Notes: a model not told the origin generated them from the letters alone. A DNA stretch of 64,000 bases from Ascaphus truei (GCA_036426205.1 CM071568.1:40513221-40577220), one strand, 5' to 3'; shown: positions 11,691-23,290, numbered from the stretch's first letter. A program made the numbers and translations.

Positions 11691-12639
11691 TGCATGTACA
11701 GTAAGCTTGACTATAAACTTGGAGTCAGTTTAAGACCGGTCATTATTATTTTTTTATTTGGTGCCATATTGCAGATGAAACCCTTTTATCCCACCCCTCC
11801 AAAATGAGATGGGGGGGGTACTCTCCTTCTCTGGTTACTCAGGTATAATGGTGCTGCAACCTGCTGGTAACAGGAGGGCTCAGGGCTCCGCGGTGGTGTG
11901 GGGAGAGCCAGGACAGGGACAGGGGACAGATTATCTTGTTCCTTCAGGTGGTGCAGTGCCTCCAGCCAGTGAGGATCCTCTGGGGTCTTCAGGAGATAGA
12001 CCCTCACTGACACTCCTCATGCAGAGACCAGAAAGCCACACAGCAATGTCTTTTTCCTGGCTGCTTAATTGCAGATACTGATACAGCATGTCACATCAGT
12101 TTTGCCTGATCAGTCCTTTGTCTACCTAGTTTAGAGCCCTGACTCTGAGCCCTGATCTTCTTCCCCCCCCCTTCCCCTCAACATGGGGGGGAAGGGAAGA
12201 GACAGCTTTCTTCTGGTGTTGTCTCCTCTATCTCAGCTTCTCAACACACTGACTCACTAACTGAATAACTGACTACTTAATTTAGGAGGTATGTCCCAAT
12301 TTGAACATCTCAGGGGAGTGTCTCTAACTTTGACTCATTACAAGCCAAAGCCGGATACAGATTGGCCCACACACACAGCAGGGGGCGTTCCAACCAATAT
12401 CCACCCCTTTGATTGATAACCTCAGAGTTGCAAGGCCCGCCCTCGAATATTGCTACACATTCAAGGTTGAAATACACATACAGTACAGACCTCTTGAAGG
12501 AATTAACCTTTCCACTGCCTGCTCTAACAGAACTGACAGAGGAAAAGCCCAGAAAAAGAAGTAACTGCCGGGAGGCTATATTACACAGACAATGAAAATA
12601 TGTTTCTTGTGCTGTATAATAATAACTTTATATATACAC
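11691..12639. other. unassigned sequence
   Basis: A G-run and C-run hairpin lies near 12163-12196. No coding motif, transposon end or RNA gene is recognised. Confidence 0.35.
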
Positions 12640-13190
12640 AGCACTTTTATACCAATGGGACTCAATGCTCTTCAGAGTTACAAAAATGAAAAAAAAGAAG
12701 AAAACATTTATAGGTTATAAAAGAAACCAAACACAAGGAAAGATATAATACAGGATGGGACGGCACTGTAGTTAAATATTGGACGTAGGTCTTTAGCCTA
12801 TTTTTATAGATTTCCAGAGAGGAGGCCTCTTGAACTGTACAAGGGAGACTGTTCCAAAAAGTGGGAGCAGCGTGGTTGAAAGCTCAGGCCCGAAAGAAAG
12901 TCAAGGAGATTCTGGAAACTGTTAGGTGTCCTTCATTGGCAGATTGAAGTGAGAGAATTGGAGTACAGGGAACTCAAAGCTCTTTCAAATAGCTGGGACC
13001 CTGGTCATGTAGTGCATGGAATGTCAACAAGTCAAACTTTAAATAAAAATTGCCATTTCACAGGGAGCCAGTGCATGAAGAACAGGTGTCATGCGGCAAG
13101 AATGGGTCTGGTTTGTTAACAACCTGGCTGCAGCATTCTGCAACAGCTGCAGGAGGCAAAGCTCTTTCTCCAGAAGACCCAGGCAGAGTG
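12640..13190. repeat. interspersed repeat, LINE 3'-UTR-like
   Basis: The phrases GACTGTTCCAAAAAGTGGGAG and CTGGCTGCAGCATTCTGCAA are typical of high-copy noncoding tails of fish and frog non-LTR elements. The assignment to such a family is from memory of style, not a search. It abuts the LTR at 13195. Confidence 0.4.
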
Positions 13191-13194
13191 AATT

Positions 13195-13707
13195 TGTCAA
13201 GGATTGGACTTCGGCTGAAGTGGATCCCAGTGGCAGAAACAGCAGGGAGCGTAGTAGGGGTCACAAGCAGAGGTCAGAGGCAGGCAGCAGATAGCGTAGT
13301 CAGGTAACAAGCAGGGGTCAGAGGCAGGCGACAGATAGCGTATTCAGAAAACAAGCAGGGGTCAGAGGCAGGCGGCAGATAGCGTAGTCAGGTAACAAGC
13401 AGAGGTCGGCAACGAGGAGACTGGAACAGGATGATAGCAATAGCTAGCACAGCAGTGAACACAGGAACCTTGCAAGAGCTAAGGAACCAGTATAAACAGG
13501 CAAGGGAGGAACAGGAAAGGGAGGGTTATATATGCAGGCTGAGAGGTAGAGCACACTGCAGAGGTGTCAGATATCAGGGTCTGGAATGTTCCTAGTTTAG
13601 CAGCAATCCCGGTGGACAAGTATAGGTACTGCAGGCTAGAACAAGACTTGAGAGTGGTAGCTGTCCCGGTGGCCAAGCATCGGTACAGCAGGCTAGAGAA
13701 TATGACA
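13195..13707 (-). mobile_element. 3' LTR of the minus-strand chromovirus
   Basis: On the minus strand it starts TGTCATATTC directly after the purine tract GGGAGGGGGGAGTAA, which follows the pol stop. On the plus strand it begins TGTCAAGG and ends TATGACA, so the ends are TGTCA..TGACA. Length is 513 bp. It contains four direct repeats of 44-45 bp. No matching 5' LTR is found beyond gag, so the element is not a complete provirus-like copy. Confidence 0.75.
13251..13412. repeat. 44-bp tandem repeat inside the LTR, four units
   Basis: Units start at 13251, 13296, 13340 and 13384 and share ACAAGCAGGGGTCAGAGGCA. The last is partial. Such minisatellites within LTRs can change promoter strength and are useful for telling copies apart. 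Confidence 0.85.
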
Positions 13708-14682
13708 TTACTCCCCCCTCCCAAGAGCATTCTCCGGACGATCCTTGCTAGGCTTGTCTGGATATCTCCGGTGGAAAGCTTTGACTAGTCGCGGAGCATG
13801 TAGAAAATCTTTGGGTTCCCAAGACCTCTCCTCTGGGCCATAGCCCCCCCAGTGAACCAGGTACTGTAGTTTCCCTCGGTGTAACCTGGAATCCAAAATT
13901 CTCTCCACAATGAATTCCTCTTCGTTATCCACGAGGACAGGTTCAGGGGGAGGAAGTCTCCGTCCAGGAAACGGATTCTCACGGAAAGGTTTCAGCAGAG
14001 AAGAATGAAACACAGGGTGTATTTTGATGGTCTCACGAAGCTCTAATCTGAAGGACACTGGATTTATTATTGCTGAGATGCGAAATGGCCCGATGTATTT
14101 TTGGCCCAATTTAATGGTTGGAACCTTTAAACATAGATTTCTTGTAGAAAGCCAGACTTTATCCCCGACTTGAAATTCTGGGGAGGGTCTGCGGTGTTGG
14201 TCTGCTGCTCTTTTGTACTTTACTTGAGTCTCACGAAGTGTCTCTTTGAGGGTCTCCTGGATGTCTCGCAGAATCTCCAGTTTCTCTGTAACTGCCGGAA
14301 TGGGGCCTGAAGATGGAAAACGAGGAATAAACGTTGGATGAAATCCATAATTTGAGAAAAAAGGACTCTTCTGAGTCGATGAATGATGTGAGTTGTTGTA
14401 TGAAAACTCAGCTAATGGTAGGAAATCAATCCAGTCATCCTGGAGATGACAAACAAAACATCGTAAGTATTGTTCCAAAGTCTGATTGGTCTTTTCTGTC
14501 TGGCCATTGGTTTGTGGATGATAGCCAGACGATAAATTTATACGAATTCCTAGTGGGGAACAGAAGGTCCTCCAAAATTTTGATGTGAATTGTAACCCTC
14601 TATCGGATATGATCTCATCAGGAGCCCCATGAACACTAATAGATACCAGAACAATCTCCTCAGGCAGCTCCAGGACTACCAT
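13708..14682 (-). pseudogene. chromovirus pol: integrase core 3' part and chromodomain
   Basis: Open for 324 codons. The N-terminal part carries the integrase signatures SDRG and YHPQTNGQTEKTNQ, holding the second Asp and the Glu of the DDE centre. A linker with the FxVGDKVWLS type motif follows, then a C-terminal chromodomain (FIVERILDSR..LVHWGGYGPEERSWEP, near residues 255-305). This places the element among Ty3/gypsy chromoviruses, whose chromodomain steers insertion to marked chromatin. Its upstream continuation is at 14765-16282, separated by an insertion of about 150 bp and a frame change. The stop is just before the purine tract and LTR. Confidence 0.9.
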
Positions 14683-14780
14683 TTGGACAATTGTATCAAA
14701 GGTAATTTCTATAAGAATTTATTTGGTTGTTTGCATAAGCGCTGATTTCACACCTAATTTTTTTTCACCTAGGAGCCGCA
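14627..14780 (-). other. about 150-bp insertion inside the integrase
   Basis: The conserved integrase reading is interrupted between FRLH and HGAPDEI. The interruption is bounded by near-identical words AGGAGCCCCATGAA (14622) and AGGAGCCGCATGAA (14772), which look like a target duplication or a slipped duplication. On the minus strand the insert begins CTAGGTGAAAAAAAATTAGG. Its source is not recognised. Confidence 0.55.
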
Positions 14781-16282
14781 TGAAGCCGAAACACCTCTTT
14801 CACAATCAACTTGGCTGTCTGGTCTGCAGAAGGAAGATTCTGTGCTGCAATGAAGTGAGCCATCTTTGTAAGTCGATCCACTACTACCAGGATGGTATTA
14901 TGTCCACTTGATCGGGGCAGGTCAACAATAAAATCCATTGATATGGACCCCCAAGGACGAGCTGGAACCATAAGAGGCTGCAGCAAACCCACAGGTGATG
15001 CTCGAGGGGTCTTGGTCCTAGCACAAGTCTCACAGGAGAGGACATAGTCTTTAACATCTTGTGCTAATTTAGGCCACCAAAAAGAGTGAGACAACAGTTC
15101 CTGTGTCTTGAGGACACCTGGGTGACCAGCGGGTCGGGAGTTGTGCATTAATTGGAGCACCTCTAATCTTACCTCCTTAGGGACGAACAGACGGTCCTTA
15201 CAGTTCCACAGATCATCACATAGAAATAGTTCTGCTTCCGGGGGAGGGTTTTTAAGAAAAGAGTCATTTGAGTAGGCTCCCTTTATTCGTGTGAGGAGAT
15301 CGGCGGAGAATGTGACGCCCAAAAAAATTCTTTTAGGAAGAATATTTTCTTCTTGGTCTTTGTCTGAACTAGGATTAGGCAATGACCGTGACAAGGCATC
15401 TGCTTTCCCATTCTTGGAGCCAGGGCGGTATGAGATGTGGAACTGAAATCTTGCAAAGAAGAGAGCCCACCTGGCTTGTCGCGCAGACAGTCTCTTTGCG
15501 GATCGAATGAATTCTAAGTTCCTGTGATCCGTAAAGACCGTAATTGGGTGATTGGCCCCCTCCAGTAGATGTCTCCACTCAGCGAATGCAGCTTTTATAG
15601 CCAAGAGTTCTTTGTTTCCGATGTCATAATTTCTTTCAGCTGTTGACATTTGGTACGAATAAAAGGCACATGGATGAAGGAGCATCTTGGGTCCAATTCT
15701 TTGTGACAGAATGGCACCAACAGCAGAGTCGGATGCATCCACTTCCAAGATGAATGGTAATTCTGGATTTGGATGGATGAGGATAGGGGCAGATATGAAG
15801 AGTGACTTCAATTGTTCAAATGCCGCATCCGCTTCAGGAGACCATTTGAAGGGGAATTCTTTCCGTGTGAGTCGGGTGATTGGGTTAGGGGTGATTGGGA
15901 TTGGGTTGCCAGAGACATTTTTAATAAAATGTCTATAGAAATTGGCAAAGCCCAAAAATCTCTGAATGTCCTTTTCATTTCGAGGGATTGGCCATTCTAC
16001 CACGGCTTGAATCTTGCCTGGGTCCATACTCAAACCCTCGGGAGAGATGATGTAACCGAGAGATTGCATGCTGGTCTTTTCGAATTCGCATTTTTCTAAC
16101 TTGATGTACAATTTGTACTTACGGAGACGCTCAAGGACAATTCGGACATGTCTCTGGTGATCCATGATGTTATCAGAGAAGACTATGATGTCATCCAGGT
16201 ATGCCACTACAAATTGGTCCAATAACTCTCGGAGGACATCATTGATTAAATGCTGGAAGGTAGCAGGGGCATTACAGTCCAA
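14765..16282 (-). pseudogene. chromovirus pol: RT core, RNase H and integrase N-terminal part
   Basis: Open for 505 codons. Residues 1-90 carry the end of the RT palm with the catalytic YLDD box. RNase H follows near residues 145-270 (EVDASDSAVGAILSQ, VFTDHRNLEFI). The integrase zinc finger lies near 365-415 (HNSRPAGHPG, then CETC) and the first catalytic Asp in SMDFIVDLP. The frame breaks at the 5' end, where the N-terminal RT palm sits in another frame (16272-16526), and at the 3' end by the insertion above. The domain order RT-RH-INT is the ordinary Ty3/gypsy order. The product cannot be made intact. Confidence 0.92.
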
Positions 16283-16822
16283 AAGACATCACCAGATATT
16301 TATAGTGCCCATAACGGGGTTGGAAGGCTGTTTTCCATTCGTCACCGGGTTGAATGCGGACCAAATTATACGCTCCTCTGAGATCTAATTTGGTAAAGAT
16401 TTTGGCTAACCGAATTCTTTCCAATAGTTCAGGAATCAGAGGTAATGGGTACCTGTTCTTCACCGTAATCTTATTTAGTTCCCGATAGTCAATGCAGGGG
16501 CGTAGAGAACCGTCTTTCTTTCCCACGAAGAAGAGCGCAGCGCCTGCTGGATAAGTAGAGGGTCGGATAAAACCCTTTGACAGGTTCTCCTATAGGTAGT
16601 CATTGAGGACCTTCAATTACGGTTCTGAGAGGGAATAGATTCTTCCAAACAGAATGGCAGCACCCGGTAATAATTCAATGGGACAGTCATAAGAGCGATG
16701 TGGGGGAAGCGTATCCGCGTTCTTCTTGTCACACACATCTAAAAACTCAGAGCAGAAGATTATCTTGAGATGAGGAAATCTTATGTATTCCTACACACTC
16801 TGGTATAGGAGTTTTAGGTAGA
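16272..16822 (-). pseudogene. chromovirus pol: N-terminal RT and upstream linker
   Basis: 16526-16272 reads [20 protein letters not shown] and then [14 protein letters not shown], the RT fingers and first palm motif with its catalytic Asp. Upstream to 16822 the frame is broken by stops but still shows the linker expected before RT in chromoviruses, such as PPHRSYDCPIELLPGA and RIYSLSEP. It ends where a foreign solo LTR has landed. Confidence 0.85.
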
Positions 16823-17573
16823 TGTCAGGAATCCACTCCTGGCTTTGGCTGGAGCCCTTCCATCCGGAGCTTTGCCGGCTCCAGACAATCTATTCCCTGC
16901 TTCTGCAATCAGCTTCCTCCTGCTGCCTCCTGTGCAGCTCTGGCCTAATTGGCCTCCTGTGCTATTTAGTGCCTGCCCCGCCCTCAGGAAGTTGCTGGAC
17001 ATAGACTTTGCAATCTATCTTGCAAGTAACTGTGCTTGCCACAGACTCTGTGTTTGGCCTGCTGGGCTCTTTTTGCCTTGTATCCTGCTTCCAGTCCCCG
17101 GCATCCCAAGGCCTTCTTGTATAGCAGCTCCGGCGCTGCTTTCCTTGTTCCCTGCAGACTTCGCCTTCGCCGCGCTGTAGCGGCTACGCTGGTTTCCCCA
17201 GTGTTTCCTGTGGTGTGTCTGTCTCAGTTCCTATCTCTTTGTCTCTTTAGTGATCCCCTTGAGTACCGAACCGGCCTGGCTGTGGATCCGCTCTCGTCTC
17301 CTGCCCTCGGCTTGTATCCTGACCTCCTGGACTTCTCGACCCCTTCACCTCGGTTTGCGGATTCCTACCTACCTCCTGGCTCTGGACCCCAGGCTCTCGG
17401 TACCACCTATCTTCTGGAATCTCCCTTCTCGTCTGGCGAGTATCTTACTTTATCTTATACTCCCAGACGGTTCCAGACGCCTATTTTCCACTTTCCAGGC
17501 GTTTCCCCATAGCTGTGGGTGCAGTTTGTTACCCATCTCACCTCAGTTTCGGCGTCCCTCCTTGTTTGTGACA
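16823..17573 (+). mobile_element. solo LTR nested in the chromovirus
   Basis: The block starts TGTCAGGAATCC and ends TTTGTGACA, with TGTCA..TGACA ends and a length of 751 bp. It lies between the protease and RT parts of the minus-strand element and interrupts pol. The sequence is unlike the host element's own LTR at 13195. A plus orientation is suggested by overall layout only. Flanks GTAGA and GGCAC do not match, so no target duplication is visible. ORFs of 110-158 codons inside are not genes. Confidence 0.65.
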
Positions 17574-17583
17574 GGCACGTACG

Positions 17584-17916
17584 TTACAGTTGACAGGCTA
17601 GCTGACAGTGCTCCGAGGGAAACATGAGGGTCTTTGTCTTCCAGTCAATTAGTGGGTTATGGATCATGAGCCATGGAATTCCCAGAATTACTGGAAACAA
17701 AGGTGATGGAATGAGACCAAATGAAATCTTCTCCTGGTGATTGGGCTCCATGATTAGTGTTAAGTTACTTGTTTCATGGGTAACAGGTCCAGAGCTCAAG
17801 GGAGAACCATCAACGACTTCCATCCTTTCTGGCGATTCCTTGGCTACAAATGATACCGAATTGTTCTTGGCGAATTCTATGTCCTTACAATTCCCTGCCG
17901 TCCCGGAGTCGACCAT
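17584..17916 (-). pseudogene. chromovirus aspartic protease
   Basis: The reading starts with VDSGTAGN, the active-site region of a retropepsin (usual DSGA, here DSGT), and ends with VILGIPWL, the conserved flap-distal motif. About 110 codons remain open. It sits directly downstream of the gag zinc-knuckle remnant and is cut on its far side by the solo LTR. Confidence 0.8.
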
Positions 17917-17951
17917 TGTTGTGGTTGAAAAACTATGTGTTCCTTCCTCGA

Positions 17952-18960
17952 TTATAATTGGAACCAGGAGGTAAGGGTGTAGCGAAGGAGGGTTATCTTT
18001 ACCTTGAGAAGCAGAGAAAACAGTCTTTGAAATAGCGTGCAGCTGATTTCTTCTAGGGCTCTGGTAAGAAGACCGCTGGACTTGTTTGGGTAATCAGCGA
18101 GATAGTGTCCATCGTTTCCGCAATATAAACAGGGATCTTCTGTTCGGCGTCTATTCCTTTCCGCGGTTGAGATAGGTCCCCGCAGTGTATTTACTTGCAT
18201 CGGCTCTTCCTCAGTCTCCATGGAACGTCTTGTGGTACTGACATTCTAAACCCGGGGTTGCTTGGCATGAACCCCTGTCTCTCCAATCGTCTTTCCGTAA
18301 GCCTGCGATCAATTTGGATGCATAAACAGACAAAGTCCTGAAATCTCTCTGTGGGCTCAGCCCGGGCTAGTTCGTCTTTAACTTGCTCCAAGAGACCCTG
18401 CCGAAAATGATATTTCTGCGCGGCCTCATTCCACTCAGTATTGTTAACCCATCTGCGGAATTCAGCGGCGTACTCAGCTGCCGAGTGTCTTCCTTGACGA
18501 AGATTGTTCAGAGTTGCCTCAGCGGTTGCACTACGATTTGGATCATCAAAAATAAGACTCATGGCTTTGATGAACTCCTCCAGATCCCTTAGTAGTGGGC
18601 AATCTTGTTCTAACATAGGGGAGACCCAAGCAAGGGCCTCATCCTTGAGCAGGGTTATGATCAGTCCAACCTGGGCTTCATCGGTATGATAAATGGTGGG
18701 CTGAAGCTTGAACACAAGTCTGCATTGATTAAGAAAATTCCGGAAAGATTGTTTTTTCCCCCCAAAGGTTTGATACAGGCCTGCAATTAGCCATCAACAC
18801 AGCCCTAGGAGAAGATGTGTTGCGACTGGGTCCAAATCATAGGTAGTGAGACTCAACTCCTCAATTGTTTGCACAATGTCTTGAACGTCCAGTTACTCAA
18901 AGCTAGTCCATGAACCCAGACAACCTGCATTTTCATGCCTTGAACCCTGACAATCAATAG
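17952..18960 (-). pseudogene. chromovirus gag (capsid and zinc knuckle)
   Basis: The 18191-18715 frame has the gypsy capsid pattern (DEALAWVSPMLEQ, then AAEYAAEFRRW and QGLLEQVKDELA). The next frame, 17952-18221, has a knuckle CLYCGNDGHYLADYP in which the last Cys is replaced by Tyr. The N-terminal part can be followed in broken frames up to about 18960 (VQDIVQTIEELS). Then the sequence changes to a LINE fragment, so the 5' UTR, primer site and 5' LTR are missing. Confidence 0.85.
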
Positions 18961-18974
18961 ATAGCACTTTTGGC

Positions 18975-19730
18975 CCCCAGCCCGGTTGGAGGTTACAGTA
19001 CTTTATCAGAGATGAAGAGAGCTAAATCATCACAACAGGACTGGGAAAAGGCTTCACCAAACTGCAGACATGCTGGTTTATAGAGCCCCTCAATAGTGTT
19101 GAATAGCTGAGCTGGTCTACTGTCTGCTGCCATGATCTCACATGACAGGAACTCTGACTTCTTACGAGTAATTGTGGACTGGTATTTCGTGATGTGGTCA
19201 ATCAGTTTCAACGTGTCTTCAACCAAGCGAGACCTCCACTAGCACCATTCAAGCCTGTAACCCTTCTTCAATTCCCTAATAGAACTATCAAACCAAGGGG
19301 TGTGTTGGTGTGAGTTGAGTGGTCATATGCGAACAAGAGCAGTAGTATTCATTGCGGCTCTGAAATCTCTATCGTATAAACATTACTGACAAAAACAGTG
19401 GTATCCACGCAGGCACTCAATATGTCAGAGAAATCCAAGTTTGCCATCAGGCCATGGGGGGTTCAGACCCTTCAATAGTCGATACCTGTCACCTCCATGG
19501 GCGATAGTCAAGTTGGGGGTGGGGGGCTGTGATTGAGAACGAAATGGAGTTGTGGTTTGGGCAGACAACTGGGTCTATTGTTACAGTAGGTCAGAGATTT
19601 CTAAACTGGTCTGGAAAACAAGATAGTGTATGTCCACTTTTATGGGTAGCAAAGCAAACAACTTGTGTGAAGCCCAGAGCATTCAATGTGGGGAGGTGAT
19701 CTTAACCAAACTGAGAGAGCGTATCTTCTG
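18975..19730 (-). pseudogene. LINE fragment, endonuclease-RT linker (L2/CR1 group)
   Basis: On the minus strand the reading includes HTPWFDSSIRELKKGYRLEW and, in an open stretch at 18993-19226, ITRKKSEFLSCEIMA followed by QLFNTIEGLYKP. This is the region between the AP endonuclease and the RT of CR1/L2/Rex-type elements. RT motifs are absent because the fragment ends at the chromovirus. The clade is not certain. Confidence 0.65.
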
Positions 19731-19770
19731 TTTCCTTCAAAATAGCCGCCTAACTAAAGCAGTTACGTGA

Positions 19771-19958
19771 CCGCACCGCGATTCTGATCCAGTCCTCAAG
19801 AACCCCCAACAGGTCAGGTTTTGAGGATATCCCTGTCTCAGCATATGTGATGTAGCTAAAATGACTAAGACACTCTTTGAACCACTTGTGCTGAAGCAGA
19901 GATATCCTTAAAACCTGACCTGTTGCAGAGTATTAAGGACTGGAGTTGGGAACCACTG
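19771..19958. mobile_element. hAT-like MITE
   Basis: A palindromic element. The right end reads GGAGTTGGGAACCACTG, that is CAGTGGTTCCCAACTCC inverted, the common hAT start. The halves mirror each other (CAACAGGTCAGGTTTTGAGG and AAACCTGACCTGTTG). The left terminus has decayed and the 8-bp target duplication is not clear. Confidence 0.65.
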
Positions 19959-20029
19959 AGCTAATTAAATAATGGTGCACTACTCATAAAAATAAACTAT
20001 TGAAAATCAGGTTTAAACATTACAAACAG

Positions 20030-20620
20030 CAAGAGGATGGTCCCCGCACTCAAAAAAGTATATTAAGAAAGACCAAAACAAGAAATCTCGGAGGAAATGC
20101 AATAATTTATTAACATAATAGTAATGCATACACTGTGTGACCATGTATATCCAACAATAACTGTCAACATAGTAGGCTATATGTAGAAATAACTACAGTA
20201 GTCCACAAAAAAAAAAATATATATATATACACAACACTAGTTGATAACACATAAGGCTGTAAGTAGAAATAACTAGCACACAGATAGATGAAAAATATCC
20301 CCAAAGGAAAATCTGGACAAGGTAAAAAAACGAAAACCACAAAGGACACTAAAGTCACAAAATGAAAAAAAGGGCAGGGGAAACAAGACCACCACTAATA
20401 ATGACTATACAATGTGAAAAAAATAAACAGACTAGGTAAAAAACATTACAAAAAAAAAAAAAACAGGACAGCAAAGTGAACATCTATATACTGTACAACA
20501 TGAAATGTGTAAGGGGGGCAACATTTCAGGTGTATCCCCTTTCTTCAGGGCCGATCCCACCAAGAAAATGGATGTGGTACTTCCCTTATCTATTGAAATA
20601 AGCACAGAATCACCCATCTA
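20030..20620 (-). mobile_element. PLE-like 3' tail
   Basis: Minus-strand noncoding sequence with a hammerhead core at 20519-20548, then a long AT-rich stretch with an AATAAATTATTG word near 20105. The same arrangement (core, then a tail of a few hundred bases) is seen below a PLE coding region at 36624. No coding part remains. Confidence 0.5.
20519..20548 (-). ncRNA. hammerhead-like motif
   Basis: On the minus strand CTGAAGA, stem II AGG..CCT, then GAAATGTTG. Core positions fit CUGANGA..GAAA. Stem I (GGC with GCC) needs a bulge, so this copy may be weak. Confidence 0.5.
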
Positions 20621-20759
20621 CTGTATGAGACAGCTCAAGGAACCCTGTAGGAGACAGGTATGAGTCTGTGTACATGTCTTTAAACATGTTTAAACATATT
20701 CAAACACAAAATCGTTTTTCTAAATGTCTGTTCTTGATAATAAGAAGTCATATATAGAA

Positions 20760-21000
20760 GCACATGCACACCGCTGGTAGGTGCTGGAGGGGGGTACTTA
20801 TCTGCCGGTGCGCTGCGTCCAGGGAGGTCCAGACATCCCAAAAGTACTTGCGCAAAGGAATGGAAACAGAAACACGGTCTTTCTAAAGGTGCAGTTTATT
20901 GTGCCATCAAAGGTCCAATGTTTCGGCAATAGATTGCCTTTATCAAGGAGAGGGCTACAGAACATACTAAACATACCACTATTTATACACCTTTGCTTGA
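20760..21000 (-). mobile_element. second PLE-like tail, degenerate hammerhead
   Basis: On the minus strand TTGATAA, a perfect stem GGCAA..TTGCC and GAAACATTGG lie between 20915 and 20955. Two core bases are changed, so it is a relic. An AATAAA word follows on the minus strand near 20900. Confidence 0.45.
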
Positions 21001-22555
21001 TAATAAGAAGGGCATAGGTAATGTGAAATGTAGGCTGGCAAAGGATGCGACTGAGATATACTGGAACCAGGAGAGGAAGACTGAATCTACTGTATTTATA
21101 GTGTCACTTACTGTGTTCAAATATTTGGGGCCAAGCTCAGTTTTTCTAGTGGCAGTGGAATTCCAATGTGATCATTCTTAAGAAAATGTAACTGACTTAT
21201 TATATTGCTCTTTCTCACTTGTGCAAACAAGTATTCGTATTGCCTCATCATTTTAGTCTCCTTGTCATTTTCTCCATGTGCACCAAAATAAAAATAGTAA
21301 TAAGCTCTGTGATTTTTGATTTCTGCCTGATATATTGATCATATTCATATAAAGAGATAATGTCAAGCTGAGTCTTATTGATCTCTGGATCCAAAACACA
21401 CAATATTGATCTACAGTATCGGTAGAGACTGCCTCAAACATGGGCCATGTCAAAAATATGATAACAGTATTTCTAAGTTAAACAATTTGTTTATTCTTTA
21501 TTAAGTCTTTAGATTGTTTCAGCATTCATGAAGACACATTTACCTGCATTGTGAGTAGAGACTATTTTTCTAAACTTTGCAATACAGTATGTTGCATTTG
21601 CCCATTTTATTCTTGTGTTTTAGAGTGCTGGCCCGTGACTACATATCTGAGGCAGTCTCTAGATAGATCGACATCCACACCTACACAATGAAATCTACAT
21701 ACAGGTATGTAGTGCCCGTGCAGACAAATCAGAATAGAATTAGAAGTATTTATTGTTGCCATCAGGTTGTTCTTTTATGATTTATATCTTATTTGATAAA
21801 TTAAGTAGGAAGAATGTTCTACCTGGAGTAGGTACGTTAATTACATTTTTGCCCAGTTCTATGCCTTTTCTGATCGATGGTAAATCACCATGTACTGTAA
21901 ATGTCAGTTCATGAGATTCAGAGAAAAAAACAACAAAACTCTAGGTAGTCATGCAACAGGTGGCAAATGTTTGCTTAATATGTGGCAAATGGGTAGCCTG
22001 CAACTTACAGCACATATAACAGTTACAGAGGCTTTCTTTTTGATCCTTGATAAGTATAGAGGGCAAAGTGCAGTAATTTAAAAAGTAGATGTTTCATTGT
22101 TTACTTGGCCATTTATCAAGGTATCCAGGTAGGTGGCACTACTGCTTTAAATGGTGGATCAGCTCAAGATGGCAAAAACAAATGTCCCTTTTCAATATAT
22201 TTCTTTTCAAAGAAGACAAATCACCAGGGACATGGCATATCTAGATATTGCAGTACCTGATTTGCTATGCACTCGGCAATGAACAACTTTCTTCCAATGC
22301 CGCTAACAGTTGAAAAATCAATCATGTAATCTCTGAAACACTACTGATGTCTGTATGTCATTTCAAACTCATCTCTAATACATCAAGCAACTCGTCCTCT
22401 CCATGTAGCACATACCATTATTGCTCCTATTGCTCACAAAGCAAACAGAGATACTGGATCTGCTGCACTTTTTTTTATCATATAAAATGTATTCCTAACG
22501 CAAAATAATTTCAATATTGGTATGTAGTATTATGTATCTATATATACTGTATATA
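21001..22555. other. unassigned AT-rich sequence
   Basis: No gene, transposon terminus or long repeat recognised. Several TACTGTA/TACAGTA heptamers occur here (21088, 21412, 21583, 21893). Confidence 0.4.
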
Positions 22556-22559
22556 TACC

Positions 22560-22850
22560 TACCTATATTACCCTGAGGAAGGTCCCTGTTGAGGACCGAA
22601 ACGTTGGTTTTGGTGTCCTGCGTTATCTTCCATACAGTTTTTTTCTATACCACTGTGTGCTGTCTCTCTGTCACCGGCCCACTGGACCAGTTCTGGCTAC
22701 TCTGGTAACTATACACGTTTATTATCTGTTTTATGGGACAAGCATCAGCATTTTGAGACAGCTAGTGTGCAACACTGTTATGCTATGGACTATATATACT
22801 GTATGTATAAACACACTGATAAATTATATATTATATGAGTATATATGGTT
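22560..22850 (+). mobile_element. PLE 3' tail fragment
   Basis: A hammerhead core is followed by a noncoding tail that shares TGGTAACTAT and TTTATGGGACA with the tail of the PLE at 36470-38150 (there on the minus strand). It ends at a TATC microsatellite. The coding part is missing. Confidence 0.65.
22573..22605 (+). ncRNA. hammerhead motif of a PLE
   Basis: CTGAGGA, stem II GGTCC..GGACC, GAAACGTT. Stem I pairs ACC before the core with GGT after it. Stem III is only the self-complementary AACGTT, so action as a dimer is likely, as described for PLE and newt hammerheads. Confidence 0.65.
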
Positions 22851-22851
22851 C

Positions 22852-22852
22852 G

Positions 22853-22917
<65 letters not shown>

Positions 22918-22920
22918 ATA
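22852..22920. repeat. (TATC)n microsatellite
   Basis: About 16 uninterrupted tetranucleotide units at the 3' end of the PLE fragment. Confidence 0.97.
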
Positions 22921-22929
22921 CACCATACA

Positions 22930-23290
22930 CATTTTAAGTAAACATACCTAGCGTTAAAAATTGCAAAGCCAGTACAACCAACCTCACACTGTCTGTGAGT
23001 GGTTTGACTGGCTTTGCATCTAATCCCATGCTGTGCTTAAAAGCGGTGTGAACAGCAAAAGCATTTGCTTATAAGGGTTTCATGTAAAAATGGATTTCAG
23101 GCAAAAGGTGACACATTGTGTGCTCATTTGCATGTCATTTCCCAGAATCTCTTGCTGCAGTGGAAGCACTGTATGCTAGGTGATAATGGTGAAAGGCAGG
23201 GTTGCAGACCTGCCTAAGACATGTGAATGAGCTCACAAGTGATATTCTTTATTGGCTATTGTGGCAAACAGCTCCCTTTGTGTAGTGCTG
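22930..23290 (+). repeat. copy 1 of the 400-bp hammerhead-bearing family
   Basis: Shares TGTGCTCATTTGCATGTCAT, AGTGGAAGCACTGTATGC and GGGTTGCAGACCTG with copies at 36063, 40446, 40635 and 46165. The hammerhead core is deleted here: CCTCACACTG is joined directly to TCTGTGAGTGG. No ORF. Confidence 0.7.

Noticed and set aside
13862..13868. TACTGTA as a footprint in the chromovirus
   Set aside because: Here it fits in-frame conserved chromodomain codons, so it is probably ordinary sequence.
16845..17627. Plus-strand open frames of 111-158 codons
   Set aside because: They lie wholly inside a solo LTR and match no domain.
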